Shown piece after piece: positions 5,194 through 13,503 of a stretch of 14,469 nt of DNA. Position numbers and translations under genes: made by a program. The notes under the pieces were generated by a model that ran no database searches, was not told the origin of the DNA, and worked only from the letters and a program-made list of their open reading frames with translations. The first letter of the stretch is position 1; every line of letters starts with the position of its first letter. The stretch is from Methanosarcinaceae archaeon. Its GTDB lineage: Archaea > Halobacteriota > Methanosarcinia > Methanosarcinales > Methanosarcinaceae. The stretch spans positions 1 through 14,469 of the forward strand of contig JAUSPM010000211.1 in NCBI GenBank assembly GCA_030655675.1. The letters run 5' to 3'.

Positions 5194-7306
5194 CCACAGC
5201 ACTTATTTTTTCTACTAATTTCGATAAGACCTCTGAGCGCATGCCTTCTACGAACTTTATACTCCCGACAACAAGATGTCCACCGCCATTTACACCTGCG
5301 CCCACAACTTCGTCGTGTAACTCACGCACCATCTGTGGGATGTTCATCCGCACGTTTTTGGATCGTATCACTGCAAAATCAGGACCATATCCGATTGTTA
5401 CGACAGGTTTATTCTCAAATTTTTTGCACATAAGGTCGTGTACTTCACCCGAAGTCTTTCCGGGTGCAGGGAACGTGAACTTGTGTGCATATTTCTCAAC
5501 ATCAAGTACATTCAACATCGCACCGTTTGCAAGTGGCTGTGATTTGACATTTGGCAGGCACGCATCAAGTTGCTCTGCTATCATTCCATTTGCCTGCTCA
5601 CACAGTAGTTTGACCAGATTTTTGTGAATTGTGGAATCTCCTAAGTTCATAATGTCATCAACAACACATTTTCCGCTACTGAATTTTAACCAGTATGCTT
5701 CAAAATCAAGAGCAAGTGCAATGTCTTTCAATTGTTTAAGAGAATATTTGTCCGATACAAGTTCGATATACCTGCGTGCTTCATCCGCTTCGGAACGGTC
5801 TCCGACTGCCGATATTGCAGGTAGGTGTTTGATCTCGTCAACCACGCCTGGATTTATCATGCGCGCGACCTCAGTACACAGCATACCTGTGGTCACTCCG
5901 AAATCCCCGCCAACGTGTGCAGGATTAACATGTGCGCGAAGGTATTGGTCAACCTCTTTATCGGGATGATGGTGATCTATAACGACCATATCTATGCCAT
6001 AAACCTGTGCCTGTTTCATCGCAGGCGTGTCTTCTTCTGTCGAACCATTGTCAACAAGTATGACAAATGGCATCTTCTGGCCATGTCTGGCAGTGTCGTC
6101 AAGTGCATATGATATATCGCGTGTGATATCCATCATTTCATAGAATGGCGCTTTTGATGGTGCACGTCTGTAATAATGATATTCGGCATCCGCGCCTCCT
6201 ACTTCACGTATAAGAGGCAAGATCGCGCGCTCGATTGCCACAGCCGCAGTCATTCCGTCCGCATCGGCATGATGTCGCAGAACGATTGGTTTTGACTTGA
6301 TAATCGCTTTTTTGATCTCTTTTGCCACATGTTTCATTGCCGGTCGCAATTTCTCAAGGATCTCACTCTCGATCAAAAATTCGATCTCATCGGGTTCAGC
6401 CCTTTTGTCGATAGCACTCTCGATCCGATCCCGCACAGTCTTTTCATGAGTTCCTGTGAGTTTCTTGATACTTCGTACTTCAACCTGAACCTTGTCGTCC
6501 CGCAGGCTCACTTCACCAACGATCGTCACTATCATATCGGAATCGATATCAGGATATGCACGCTCGCCTGCGCGCTCAAATGCAGCACACATTACCAGAC
6601 CATCATCATCAGAGATGGTAAATATGGTAGGTCCGCCTGTTTGTTTTACCTGTGTCACTTCACCTTCGATCTTTATGATCTTCCTGACAAAATTACGGAG
6701 TTCTGACGATTTCTTAGTAGGAATATCTTTCTCCAATTCGACGGTCTGATACTGTGCAGGATATTTTGGAACAAGATCCATGTTGCCGTTCCTTTTAATG
6801 TCCTTAACGTAAACGATGACCTCATCGCCAACATTGACCGCGCGTGTGATATTGCTTGAATGGATGAGCCCTCGTATGTGTGGATTGAAGTCTACGAATA
6901 CACCAAAATCAGCGATACTGTTCCCGATAGCATGATAGAGCTTTCCAATTTCCACTTCATCCATGTCGCATGATGCATCAAGATTATACACCATCTGCGA
7001 ACCCCCGCATGTTTTACACATTTCCTCTCCATCAATAAGTTTGTCAATAGGATTGCCACAAACTTTGCACTTGTAAAATGCACCGCGTCCTTCACATGCT
7101 TCACATGGTTCTGTAATCTTGATCTCTCCGCTTCCGCCACATTTCTCACAGGCGGCACCGCCATGCAAAAAACTACCCATGTCCTTTTCGGACAACTTCA
7201 TAAGGTCAACAGCCTTCGCTTTTCCTGAACCCTTACATTGCGGGCACTTATCGGTGGATATAACTTTTACGCCATGACCGCCACATTCTGTACATTTTTC
7301 ACTCAT
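5183..7306 (-). CDS. DHH phosphoesterase with zinc-finger, S1 and OB domains
   Basis: This 707-residue RecJ-like phosphoesterase is a probable nuclease or cyclic-nucleotide/nanoRNA-type hydrolase; the substrate is not known. Residues 5-105 carry four DnaJ-type CxxCxGxG units and two further CxxC pairs. An S1 RNA-binding domain follows (about 117-190) and then an OB-fold (about 205-290). The DHH domain starts near 335, with HHADADGM (345-352), a VDNGS motif, DHHHPD (444-449) and AVGDRSE. The DHHA1 domain ends with VNGGGHLVVGSIKF. The metal ligands appear intact. The frame also opens at ATGs at 7330 and 7318; I chose 7306 because GGATGAT precedes it and the zinc finger follows at once. A TATA-like element lies at 7371-7380. 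S1 and zinc fingers point to RNA or ssDNA. It is convergent with gfcR. Confidence 0.88.
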   Translation of the reverse strand: MSEKCTECGGHGVKVISTDKCPQCKGSGKAKAVDLMKLSEKDMGSFLHGGAACEKCGGSGEIKITEPCEACEGRGAFYKCKVCGNPIDKLIDGEEMCKTCGGSQMVYNLDASCDMDEVEIGKLYHAIGNSIADFGVFVDFNPHIRGLIHSSNITRAVNVGDEVIVYVKDIKRNGNMDLVPKYPAQYQTVELEKDIPTKKSSELRNFVRKIIKIEGEVTQVKQTGGPTIFTISDDDGLVMCAAFERAGERAYPDIDSDMIVTIVGEVSLRDDKVQVEVRSIKKLTGTHEKTVRDRIESAIDKRAEPDEIEFLIESEILEKLRPAMKHVAKEIKKAIIKSKPIVLRHHADADGMTAAVAIERAILPLIREVGGADAEYHYYRRAPSKAPFYEMMDITRDISYALDDTARHGQKMPFVILVDNGSTEEDTPAMKQAQVYGIDMVVIDHHHPDKEVDQYLRAHVNPAHVGGDFGVTTGMLCTEVARMINPGVVDEIKHLPAISAVGDRSEADEARRYIELVSDKYSLKQLKDIALALDFEAYWLKFSSGKCVVDDIMNLGDSTIHKNLVKLLCEQANGMIAEQLDACLPNVKSQPLANGAMLNVLDVEKYAHKFTFPAPGKTSGEVHDLMCKKFENKPVVTIGYGPDFAVIRSKNVRMNIPQMVRELHDEVVGAGVNGGGHLVVGSIKFVEGMRSEVLSKLVEKISAVEVD

Positions 7307-7370
7307 TTTATCATCCATTACATAGTACATATCGGATTTATCAGTTGCTATACACGAGTTGCGGATCGAT

Positions 7371-7380
7371 CATAATATAT
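7371..7380 (-). promoter_or_regulatory. TATA-like box for the DHH gene
   Basis: On the minus strand the sequence reads ATATATTATG. Initiation about 25 bases downstream, near 7350, would give a leader of about 20-45 bases depending on the start codon. It implies that the DHH gene is transcribed separately from the usp/hyf operon, which ends about 120 bases upstream. Confidence 0.4.
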
Positions 7381-7444
7381 CCACTGCTACTTTCATTTTT
7401 GTCCATTGCCAGTTATAACTACATTGTAAATGAGAATGAATATC

Positions 7445-7481
7445 TGCCGACGGTGGTTGTTGCATCGGCAATAATTACAAC
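7445..7481 (-). other. Possible pseudoknot or hairpin downstream of usp
   Basis: In the 3' flank of usp, TGCCGA/TCGGCA (7465-7470 with 7445-7450) forms a 6-bp stem with a 14-base loop. GTTGT (7477-7481, minus strand) can pair with ACAAC (7456-7460) inside that loop, so the two stems cross as in an H-type pseudoknot with short connecting loops. No T-run follows. It may mark the 3' end of the hyf-usp mRNA or be chance. Confidence 0.2.
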
Positions 7482-7499
7482 TAATGACGCATCCAGAAT

Positions 7500-7931
7500 T
7501 TATCTTGCCACCAGCACTGTGCATCTGGCTCTCTTTACGACCTCCAAAGCCACGCTGCCGAGTTCCTGATTGATCTCACTTTCGCCTTTACTGCCTACAA
7601 CAATAGTGTGCACGTCATAGTTCTCAGTAGCATCAAGTATTGCCTTTGCAATAGCCTCGGCGCGTGCCCCTTTCTTCGGGATCCTCTGCATGCTGACCCC
7701 CATCAGGATCTTGTGCACCTCAACTCCCATACCCTCACCGGCTTCTACGACCTGCTCCAGTACGTGCTCACCTTTAGCGATCAATTCTTCCCGTTCCGAG
7801 TCTTTATTTGCGACAGCCACATACATTGCTGCCATTTTGACGCCATACGACTTTGTGATCTTCATAGCTGCAATCTCTGCTTTCTTTGCCAACTGTGAAC
7901 CATCAGTCGCCACAAGTATTTCATATTTCAT
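7500..7931 (-). CDS. Universal stress protein (UspA family)
   Basis: A single-domain Usp of 143 residues. It shows the family start (ILVATDGS, Asp10), a strand-helix alternation of the Rossmann-like fold, and the ATP-binding signature GSKG (113-116) followed eight residues later by Gly125-Ser126, ending in the CTVLVAR strand. It is therefore probably an ATP-binding Usp. The start codon overlaps the stop of hyfI by four bases (ATGA, 7928-7931), so it should be translated from the end of the hyf mRNA by coupling. This suggests a role linked to the membrane complex, such as an energy-state sensor (inference). Its own regulation is not visible. Confidence 0.92.
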   Translation of the reverse strand: MKYEILVATDGSQLAKKAEIAAMKITKSYGVKMAAMYVAVANKDSEREELIAKGEHVLEQVVEAGEGMGVEVHKILMGVSMQRIPKKGARAEAIAKAILDATENYDVHTIVVGSKGESEINQELGSVALEVVKRARCTVLVAR

Positions 7932-8416
7932 ACAACAACCTCCCTTTTACTAATTTTCTGCTCAAGTTTATCAATAGCCAACATTATCCCGAATATAACT
8001 GCCTGTGGTCTGGGTGGACATCCAGGTATAAACACATCAACTGGTACAAACTTATCAACACCGCCACCGCTTGCATAAGTATTACCAAAAATGCCCCCGT
8101 TGCATGCACATGCCCCCATAGCAGCAACCAGAATAGGTTGCGGAGTGGCATTATATGTTTTAAGAAGAGCAAGTTCCATGTTCCGGCTGACAGGTCCTGT
8201 CACAAGAAGCATATCTGCATGACGGGGAGATGCCACAATATGGATACCAAACCGTTCCATATCATAGATGGGGTTTGAAAGAGCATTCACCTCAACCTCA
8301 CACCCATTGCATGAACCTGCATCCACCTCGCGTATACTTAGCGACCTGCCAAAGATATTCTTAATCTTTGAATGAAGGCGCTGCCCCATGATCTCGATCT
8401 CTTCATCAATACTCAT
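7928..8416 (-). CDS. hyfI: Hyf/Hyc-like small subunit (NuoB family)
   Basis: This is the small Fe-S subunit of the membrane complex, which carries the proximal [4Fe-4S] cluster (N2 in complex I) next to the HyfG active-site cavity. The 162 residues contain CNGCE (Cys36, Cys39), a cysteine in GACACNGG (Cys103 by position, Cys105 also present) and PGCPPRP (Cys133), so the cluster ligands are complete. The SNPIYDMERFGIHIVASPRHADMLLVTG block is typical of HycG/HyfI and MbhJ-type subunits. Its ATG overlaps the hyfH stop by four bases and its own stop overlaps usp, so the three are translationally coupled. It faces the cytoplasm as part of the peripheral arm. Confidence 0.94.
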   Translation of the reverse strand: MSIDEEIEIMGQRLHSKIKNIFGRSLSIREVDAGSCNGCEVEVNALSNPIYDMERFGIHIVASPRHADMLLVTGPVSRNMELALLKTYNATPQPILVAAMGACACNGGIFGNTYASGGGVDKFVPVDVFIPGCPPRPQAVIFGIMLAIDKLEQKISKREVVV

Positions 8417-8757
8417 GTTCTTCTCCGAAATTTAGTAATAAGGTCTTCTTTGATCTTTGATGCCAATTCATACTCTTGCGTGAGTTTGATCGCATCATGG
8501 GTACAAACCTCTTCACACCTGCCACAGAATATACAACCGCAATAATCCAATGTAAGTATTTTCTCACGATTTTCATCTTCTGTAGTGAGATGTACAACTC
8601 CTGTCGGGCACGCAGCCACACAATCCCCGCAAAAGGTGCATCTGCCAGAGTCGATCTCAGGCTTACCGCGGAATCCCACAGGCGCAATATCCTGTTCTTT
8701 TGGATACCTTTTTGTCACAATCCCGGTCTTGATAGTCTTTTTTAATATTCGTAACAT
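8413..8757 (-). CDS. hyfH: Hyf-like 2x[4Fe-4S] polyferredoxin (NuoI family)
   Basis: An electron-wiring subunit of 114 residues. It begins MLRILKKTIKTGIVTKRYP, a pattern common in HycF/HyfH/NuoI, and carries two [4Fe-4S] sites: Cys40-43-46-50 (CTFCGDCVAACP) and Cys75-78-81-85 (CIFCGRCEEVC), with an extra Cys73. It should pass electrons between an external donor or acceptor and HyfI. I place the start at ATG 8755-8757, because AGGTGAT (8762-8768) lies four bases before it; a GTG at 8766 would add three residues. It overlaps hyfI by four bases and follows hyfG closely. Confidence 0.94.
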   Translation of the reverse strand: MLRILKKTIKTGIVTKRYPKEQDIAPVGFRGKPEIDSGRCTFCGDCVAACPTGVVHLTTEDENREKILTLDYCGCIFCGRCEEVCTHDAIKLTQEYELASKIKEDLITKFRRRT

Positions 8758-8761
8758 TCCT

Positions 8762-8768
8762 ATCACCT
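8762..8768 (-). promoter_or_regulatory. Shine-Dalgarno site that sets the hyfH start
   Basis: AGGTGAT matches seven bases of the GGAGGTGAT complement of the archaeal 16S rRNA 3' end and lies four bases before the ATG at 8757. It overlaps the hyfG stop codon (8767-8769). This favours ATG 8757 over the GTG at 8766, which lies inside the site. Confidence 0.7.
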
Positions 8769-10365
8769 ACATATCATTGCCTGAATATGACAGACTAAAG
8801 CTCTTGTTTATCAGAGGGAAATCAGGAACGATATTGTCAAGCACAGCATATTCTATTGCAGGCCAGTTGCAATAAGATGGATCGCGCAACTTGCATCTCT
8901 CGATCTTTCCATCCCCCATCATTACCCAGTAGATCGTCTCACCTCTTGGTGCTTCCGTATATCCGAGAGCACAGCCAGAGGGAATATCCCCCACATCGAC
9001 TATCATGTCGGCATCGGCAATTGACTCCAATAATTGCAATGCCTGTTGAATTATGCTAAATGACTGCAATACCTCATCTGAGCGGACAACCGTCCGTGCA
9101 TACACATCTTCGTCATTGCGAACAGGAACATCAAAATTGATCTGTGGATATGCTGCATACGGATGGTTTCGCCTTACATCATAATCAATGCCTGATGCAC
9201 GTCCTGTGGGCCCTACAACATGCAGTGCTCTGGCAATATCGTTATGGATAATACCTGTGGTCTCGATCCTGTCAACAAGTGAAGGGGTTTCAATAAGAAA
9301 ATCTATAAGGTCCCTGAATTCCTGTTCTAACAATGACAATCTGGTTGAAAGGTCTGAAATGTCTTTGACATCACGCCGCACACCACCGATCATGACCATG
9401 CCGCGCAGCAGTCTACTACCTGTAACATGTTCATTTAATTGCATCAATTTCTCTTTTAGAATGCCGGCATGAGCAGAACCTACAGCGAAGCCCACATCTG
9501 TGGCAATTCCCCCTATATCGCTAACATGGTTATAGAGCCGTTCCAGTTCGAGCAAAACGGTGCGCACATATTTTGCGCACTTAGGTATATCAACAGATGC
9601 GATCTTCTCGATAGCCTGACAAAATGCCACAGCATGAGCGACCGAATTGTCCCCGGATACCCGCTCTGCAAGAAATACCGCTTTGTCAATGGAGATATTC
9701 TCAAACTGTTTTTCGATACCTTTATGAGTATAGAAATGGCGTATCTCAAGATTGATGATGGGCTCACCCGCAACACTGAACCTGAAATGTCCGGGCTCTA
9801 TCACTCCGGCATGTACAGGTCCCACTGCGATCTCATAAATTCCTTCACCTTCCACTTTCTTGTAATCATATGTACCTTCCACACGTGGAGGCTTTGAATT
9901 AATATCAAAATCCTTTCTGAGTGGATACTGGTCTTCCGGCCAGTCTTCGAACATAACAAGTCTTCTTGGGTCAGGATGTCTTTTTGGCACCAGACCGAAC
10001 ATGTCCTGTATTTCACGTTCATACCAGTTGGCTGCCGGGATCTTGTGAGTGATAGATCTGAATTGCGTTTTTTCTGCCTCGATCTCTATCTGAATGATAA
10101 TAAATTTATCAATGCCTTCCATTGAAAACACGTATTTTACCGTGAAGTAGCCATCCGTTTTTCTCTGGTCTGTAGCAAACATTGTGATAAGTTGGCCATC
10201 AAGATGGCTGTATATGTAATTGCATATTTCCACAACGCTATCTTTTTTCACCGAAAAATATACCTCATTATTCGACACAGTTTCACTGATGATCTGTGAG
10301 GCAAACTCCTTCCGTATAATTTGTACAGGATCCATAATATGTGTTGTATCCAATTCTTCCTTCAT
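8767..10365 (-). CDS. hyfG: Hyf-like large subunit without Ni-Fe ligands (NuoCD fusion)
   Basis: The 532 residues join a NuoC-like domain (about 10-165; ANWYEREIQDMFGLVPKRHPDPRRL) to a NuoD/hydrogenase large-subunit domain (about 178-532; VGPVHAGVIEPGHFRF, RHFYTHKGIEKQ). The fusion is as in HycE/HyfG. In hydrogenases two CxxC motifs bind Ni-Fe. Here the first (RVCGIC) reads RVSGDN, with Ser237 and Asn240 in the cysteine positions. The second (DPCxxC) reads DPSYCN, with Ser497 and Asn500; Cys499 is out of register. No hydrogenase activity is expected. The C-terminus has no long extension of the kind removed during hydrogenase maturation. Upstream GAGGT supports the ATG, and the gene follows hyfF by four bases. 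The substrate of the cavity is unknown; it may be a quinone-like carrier or sulfur species, as in complex I or Mbs relatives. Confidence 0.93.
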   Translation of the reverse strand: MKEELDTTHIMDPVQIIRKEFASQIISETVSNNEVYFSVKKDSVVEICNYIYSHLDGQLITMFATDQRKTDGYFTVKYVFSMEGIDKFIIIQIEIEAEKTQFRSITHKIPAANWYEREIQDMFGLVPKRHPDPRRLVMFEDWPEDQYPLRKDFDINSKPPRVEGTYDYKKVEGEGIYEIAVGPVHAGVIEPGHFRFSVAGEPIINLEIRHFYTHKGIEKQFENISIDKAVFLAERVSGDNSVAHAVAFCQAIEKIASVDIPKCAKYVRTVLLELERLYNHVSDIGGIATDVGFAVGSAHAGILKEKLMQLNEHVTGSRLLRGMVMIGGVRRDVKDISDLSTRLSLLEQEFRDLIDFLIETPSLVDRIETTGIIHNDIARALHVVGPTGRASGIDYDVRRNHPYAAYPQINFDVPVRNDEDVYARTVVRSDEVLQSFSIIQQALQLLESIADADMIVDVGDIPSGCALGYTEAPRGETIYWVMMGDGKIERCKLRDPSYCNWPAIEYAVLDNIVPDFPLINKSFSLSYSGNDM

Positions 10366-10369
10366 CTCA

Positions 10370-11833
10370 TTACCTCACAACGTTTACAATGTTCACAACT
10401 TGCATTATCATATCAGAGAACTGTGGCGGTATGTAAACTCCAAGCATTACTACGAACACCACGAGGATCATCATTGCACCCAGTGACCATTTGCTCGCAT
10501 CCCCAACCGTGATCCCTTCAGGCGGCGTTGATAACGCCATCCTGTTTATGTGGTTGAAGAAACCGGCAAATATTATCATTATGAGCAGGAGGACAAGAGT
10601 CGAGATGATTATATAGCCCTGCATGAATCCTGCCGCAAGGATTGTGAGCTCACTTAAGAATATACCAAATGGCGGTGAACCTGTAATCGCAAGCCCTCCA
10701 AGGACGAGCATGGGACCTGTATATGGCATTGACTTTACAATGCCGCTTACAGGATCGATCTTCGTTGTCCCATATTTCTGGCGGATATTTCCTGCCGCAA
10801 AGAACAGGACGGATTTTGTCACTGAATGGTTGAACATGTGAAGCAGAGCTCCAAATATACCCAGCACTCCGCCAAAACCAAATCCCAATGCCACTATTCC
10901 CATATGTTCGACACTGCTGTATGCTAGAAGCCGCTTATGATCCCTTTGCATGATAATGAACGGGGTTGCAATAACTAGGGACATGAGTCCGAACATAATT
11001 AAAAGAGAACTTGAAAACTCTTTGCCTACAGCTGCCGAGGTGATTATGTGGAACCTGATGATGCCATACACTGCACAGTTTATGACCACACCTGAAAGAA
11101 GGGCACTTCCCGGAGATTGTGCTTCGCTATGTGCATCAGGAAGCCAGGTATGCATTGGGACAAAACCTGCCTTAGTGCCATAACCCACCAGAATGAAGAC
11201 GAATGCGATCTTCATCAGGGTTGGGTCGAACTGGTCTGCAACAGCAATAAGGGATACCCAGCTCAGTGCACCTGCTCCTTCCCCGAGTACCTGCACCGCG
11301 GCGTAGTAGGTGAGGATGGTCCCGAACAGTGCAAGGGTTATGCCCACGCTGCATATAATAAGATATTTCCATGTAGCTTCAATTGATGATTTTTTTGTGT
11401 TGATGGCAATCAAAGGCGCCGAGAACAACGTTGTCATCTCAATCGCGATCCAGAGTCCAAGGTCGTTTGCCACCCCTACTAAAAGCGTGCTGAATATACA
11501 CAGGTGGTAAAATACATAGTATATCCTGAGCCGTTTAAGGTCTATCGCACCGTCTTTTAGTTCACGGCCCATGTAGCCTATCAAGTACATTGATATGGCA
11601 AAACCAATCAGGGAGGTGATCAGTATCAAATATGCACTGAACGCATCCGCAAACAGCATGCTTTCCCATGTGGTAATTGTGCCGTGTTTGAATACATCAA
11701 TAACAAGTGTTAATCCGACAATCAGCGTGGCTGTTGAACCGACAAGACCGATGGTCTGTATCTGTTTTTCAGTTCTTGCTATAACACAAAAAAGGGCTGT
11801 GAGTACCGGAATAAGGAGTAAATATTTTATCAT
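10370..11833 (-). CDS. hyfF: Hyf-like antiporter-type membrane subunit (NuoN/NuoM family)
   Basis: An ion-translocating membrane subunit of 487 residues with about 14 predicted helices. It has the conserved glutamate in LWIAIEMTTL (Glu132) and the lysine plus motif GYGTKAGFVPMHTWLPDAHSEA (Lys221), which define the half-channel of Mrp-antiporter-like subunits, followed by RLLAYSSVEHMGI near 301-313. The residues after SEA read QSPGSALLSG where APSPVSALLSG is common, a small local change. It sits between hyfE and hyfG as in E. coli hyf/hyc-like operons. GGTGAGAGG directly before the ATG acts as a ribosome site. It is membrane-embedded and expected to pump H+ or Na+. Confidence 0.93.
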   Translation of the reverse strand: MIKYLLLIPVLTALFCVIARTEKQIQTIGLVGSTATLIVGLTLVIDVFKHGTITTWESMLFADAFSAYLILITSLIGFAISMYLIGYMGRELKDGAIDLKRLRIYYVFYHLCIFSTLLVGVANDLGLWIAIEMTTLFSAPLIAINTKKSSIEATWKYLIICSVGITLALFGTILTYYAAVQVLGEGAGALSWVSLIAVADQFDPTLMKIAFVFILVGYGTKAGFVPMHTWLPDAHSEAQSPGSALLSGVVINCAVYGIIRFHIITSAAVGKEFSSSLLIMFGLMSLVIATPFIIMQRDHKRLLAYSSVEHMGIVALGFGFGGVLGIFGALLHMFNHSVTKSVLFFAAGNIRQKYGTTKIDPVSGIVKSMPYTGPMLVLGGLAITGSPPFGIFLSELTILAAGFMQGYIIISTLVLLLIMIIFAGFFNHINRMALSTPPEGITVGDASKWSLGAMMILVVFVVMLGVYIPPQFSDMIMQVVNIVNVVR

Positions 11834-11837
11834 CCTC

Positions 11838-12497
11838 TCACCCTATCAATGTATGCAATACGTCCGTATCCACTGTTTCAAACGTCTTGTTGATCCTGAA
11901 TACCATGATACCCATTATGAGGACAGCTACCAGCGCATCAAAGAATATCCCCAGTTCAACAATAAGCGGCATCCCATAGGTGAGAGATATCGCGCCAAGA
12001 AATATCCCGTTTTCCATTATGAGAATGCCAAGCATCTGTGTCATTGCCTTTTTACGGCTTATCATGATAAAAAGCCCGATGAAGAGCAGCGACATGGATA
12101 CTGAGAGGGCATAGTTGGAAAGTTGTGTATTGATATTTATTGCCTGGGCGAGATAATATGAAATGACTACCAGCAGTCCTCCGATAAGCAGGGAGGGCGA
12201 TATATTTACATACAGTTCGATCTCACGTTTTACTCCGATATCCCTACTTATCTTGATGAAAACGTAAGGGATTATTGCTGCTTTTATGATCAGCGTGAGA
12301 AAAGACACGACATATATCTCGCTTCGTCCTGTCGAGTATGCCACAACGGCTGCAACCACCGCCAATAAGAACGATTGGAACCCGAATGCACGGACACATG
12401 TATAGAGCCTCTTTGAGCCCAGTAGCATGAACGTCGAAACAAGGATCAATGCGATGAGCGCTGGCATAAGTCCAGAACCAAAATCGATCTCAGACAT
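11838..12497 (-). CDS. hyfE: Hyf-like membrane subunit HyfE (NuoK-like C-terminus)
   Basis: A 219-residue integral membrane protein with about seven helices, close to the usual HyfE length. The C-terminal half (KKAMTQMLGILIMENGIFLGAI, then LIVELGIFFDALVAVLIMGI, about 149-200) resembles NuoK/MrpC and keeps the membrane glutamates (MENG and VELG) that lie in the proton path of relatives. The start ATG follows GAGGTG and comes directly after the hyfC stop (TAAATG). It links the HyfC and antiporter modules. Confidence 0.9.
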   Translation of the reverse strand: MSEIDFGSGLMPALIALILVSTFMLLGSKRLYTCVRAFGFQSFLLAVVAAVVAYSTGRSEIYVVSFLTLIIKAAIIPYVFIKISRDIGVKREIELYVNISPSLLIGGLLVVISYYLAQAININTQLSNYALSVSMSLLFIGLFIMISRKKAMTQMLGILIMENGIFLGAISLTYGMPLIVELGIFFDALVAVLIMGIMVFRINKTFETVDTDVLHTLIG

Positions 12498-13502
12498 TTA
12501 GACACCTCTTGCAATAATAAATGAAACAATGGACAAAAACGATAGTATGAGGGATATCGAGAGCAGGTCAGTCAATCTGAACATTCTCCATTTTGCTGTT
12601 GAGGTCTCGCTTATTGCCACGCATACTGCGATGATCGCTATCTTGGCGAGATATATTGTGATGGAAATTGCTATCGCTGAAACTGTGATCATACTCCCAC
12701 CAAAACCTGTGCCCGACCATATACCCCATGGGAAGAATATGTTTGCAAAAAGCGAAAAGATCAGTAGCTGTTTCATCATTGTCGCAAGCTCGATAATTGC
12801 CAGTTGTTTACCGGAATATTCAAGCAGCATGGCTTCATGGATCATGGTCAGCTCAAGGTGGGTCGCAGGATTGTCCACAGGTATCCGCCCTGTCTCTGCA
12901 ATGATGATGATGAAAAATGCGACAACTGCAAACAGGTATGCTGGGGATATCGCCCCGAGACCCGATACCGAGACTGTCTGAGCAATATGGCCCAGGTTTG
13001 TTGAACCTGCGCTGACTGCTACTGCAAATATGGATAGCATCATTGCAGGCTCAACCAGTGCAGCCACAAACATCTCCCTGCTTGACCCCATTCCTCCGAA
13101 AGCGCTTCCTGTATCAAGGCCCACAAGGACGACAAAGAACCGTGCCACTGCAAATAGGTACATGACTGCAATGATGTCTCCTGCAAAACCAAGGGGCAGA
13201 TGTGTGGTATATGTGGGGATCAACAACCCTGCTGTGAGTATGGCAACAAATGAGACAATTGGGGTTGCATAAAAGATCCAGGAAGCATTATGCGATACCA
13301 CAGACTCCTTCCTGAATAGTTTCGCAAGGTCATAGTACGTCTGGAATATGCCTGGTCCTTTTCGCAACTGGAAGAATGCTTTTGTCTTTTTTGAGATTCC
13401 AGATAATAAGGGGGCAAATAGTATGATGAGAAATATTTGGGCCAGTACCATTACAATGCTGAAAATAGTGTTACCCATATTAGAAAATATATCCGGGGAC
13501 AT
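12498..13502 (-). CDS. hyfC: Hyf-like membrane anchor subunit (NuoH family)
   Basis: HyfC/HycD (NuoH type) anchors the peripheral arm and couples its redox reaction to ion transport. The 334 residues have about eight helices, RKGPG at 47-51, GLDTGSAFGGMGSSREM at 128-144, and the signature ETGRIPVDNPATHLELTMIHEA (203-224), which holds the acidic residues of the coupling channel (Glu203, Asp210, Glu217, Glu223). This wording is closer to hydrogenase-type HycD than to complex I NuoH. GGAGGG lies seven bases before the ATG. One base separates the hyfB stop from this start. Confidence 0.94.
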   Translation of the reverse strand: MSPDIFSNMGNTIFSIVMVLAQIFLIILFAPLLSGISKKTKAFFQLRKGPGIFQTYYDLAKLFRKESVVSHNASWIFYATPIVSFVAILTAGLLIPTYTTHLPLGFAGDIIAVMYLFAVARFFVVLVGLDTGSAFGGMGSSREMFVAALVEPAMMLSIFAVAVSAGSTNLGHIAQTVSVSGLGAISPAYLFAVVAFFIIIIAETGRIPVDNPATHLELTMIHEAMLLEYSGKQLAIIELATMMKQLLIFSLFANIFFPWGIWSGTGFGGSMITVSAIAISITIYLAKIAIIAVCVAISETSTAKWRMFRLTDLLSISLILSFLSIVSFIIARGV

Positions 13503-13503
13503 A

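Noticed and set aside
7307..7330. Earlier ATG starts of the DHH protein
   Set aside because: The ATGs at 7330 and 7318 have no visible ribosome site; the ATG at 7306 has GGATGAT upstream and leads straight into the zinc finger. Not fully excluded.
8758..8766. GTG start for hyfH
   Set aside because: The GTG lies inside the AGGTGAT ribosome site that serves the ATG at 8757; the family pattern MLRILKKT also starts there.
9469..9897. Long plus-strand frame antisense to hyfG
   Set aside because: It is a shadow of strongly conserved minus-strand coding sequence and has no ribosome site or recognisable product.
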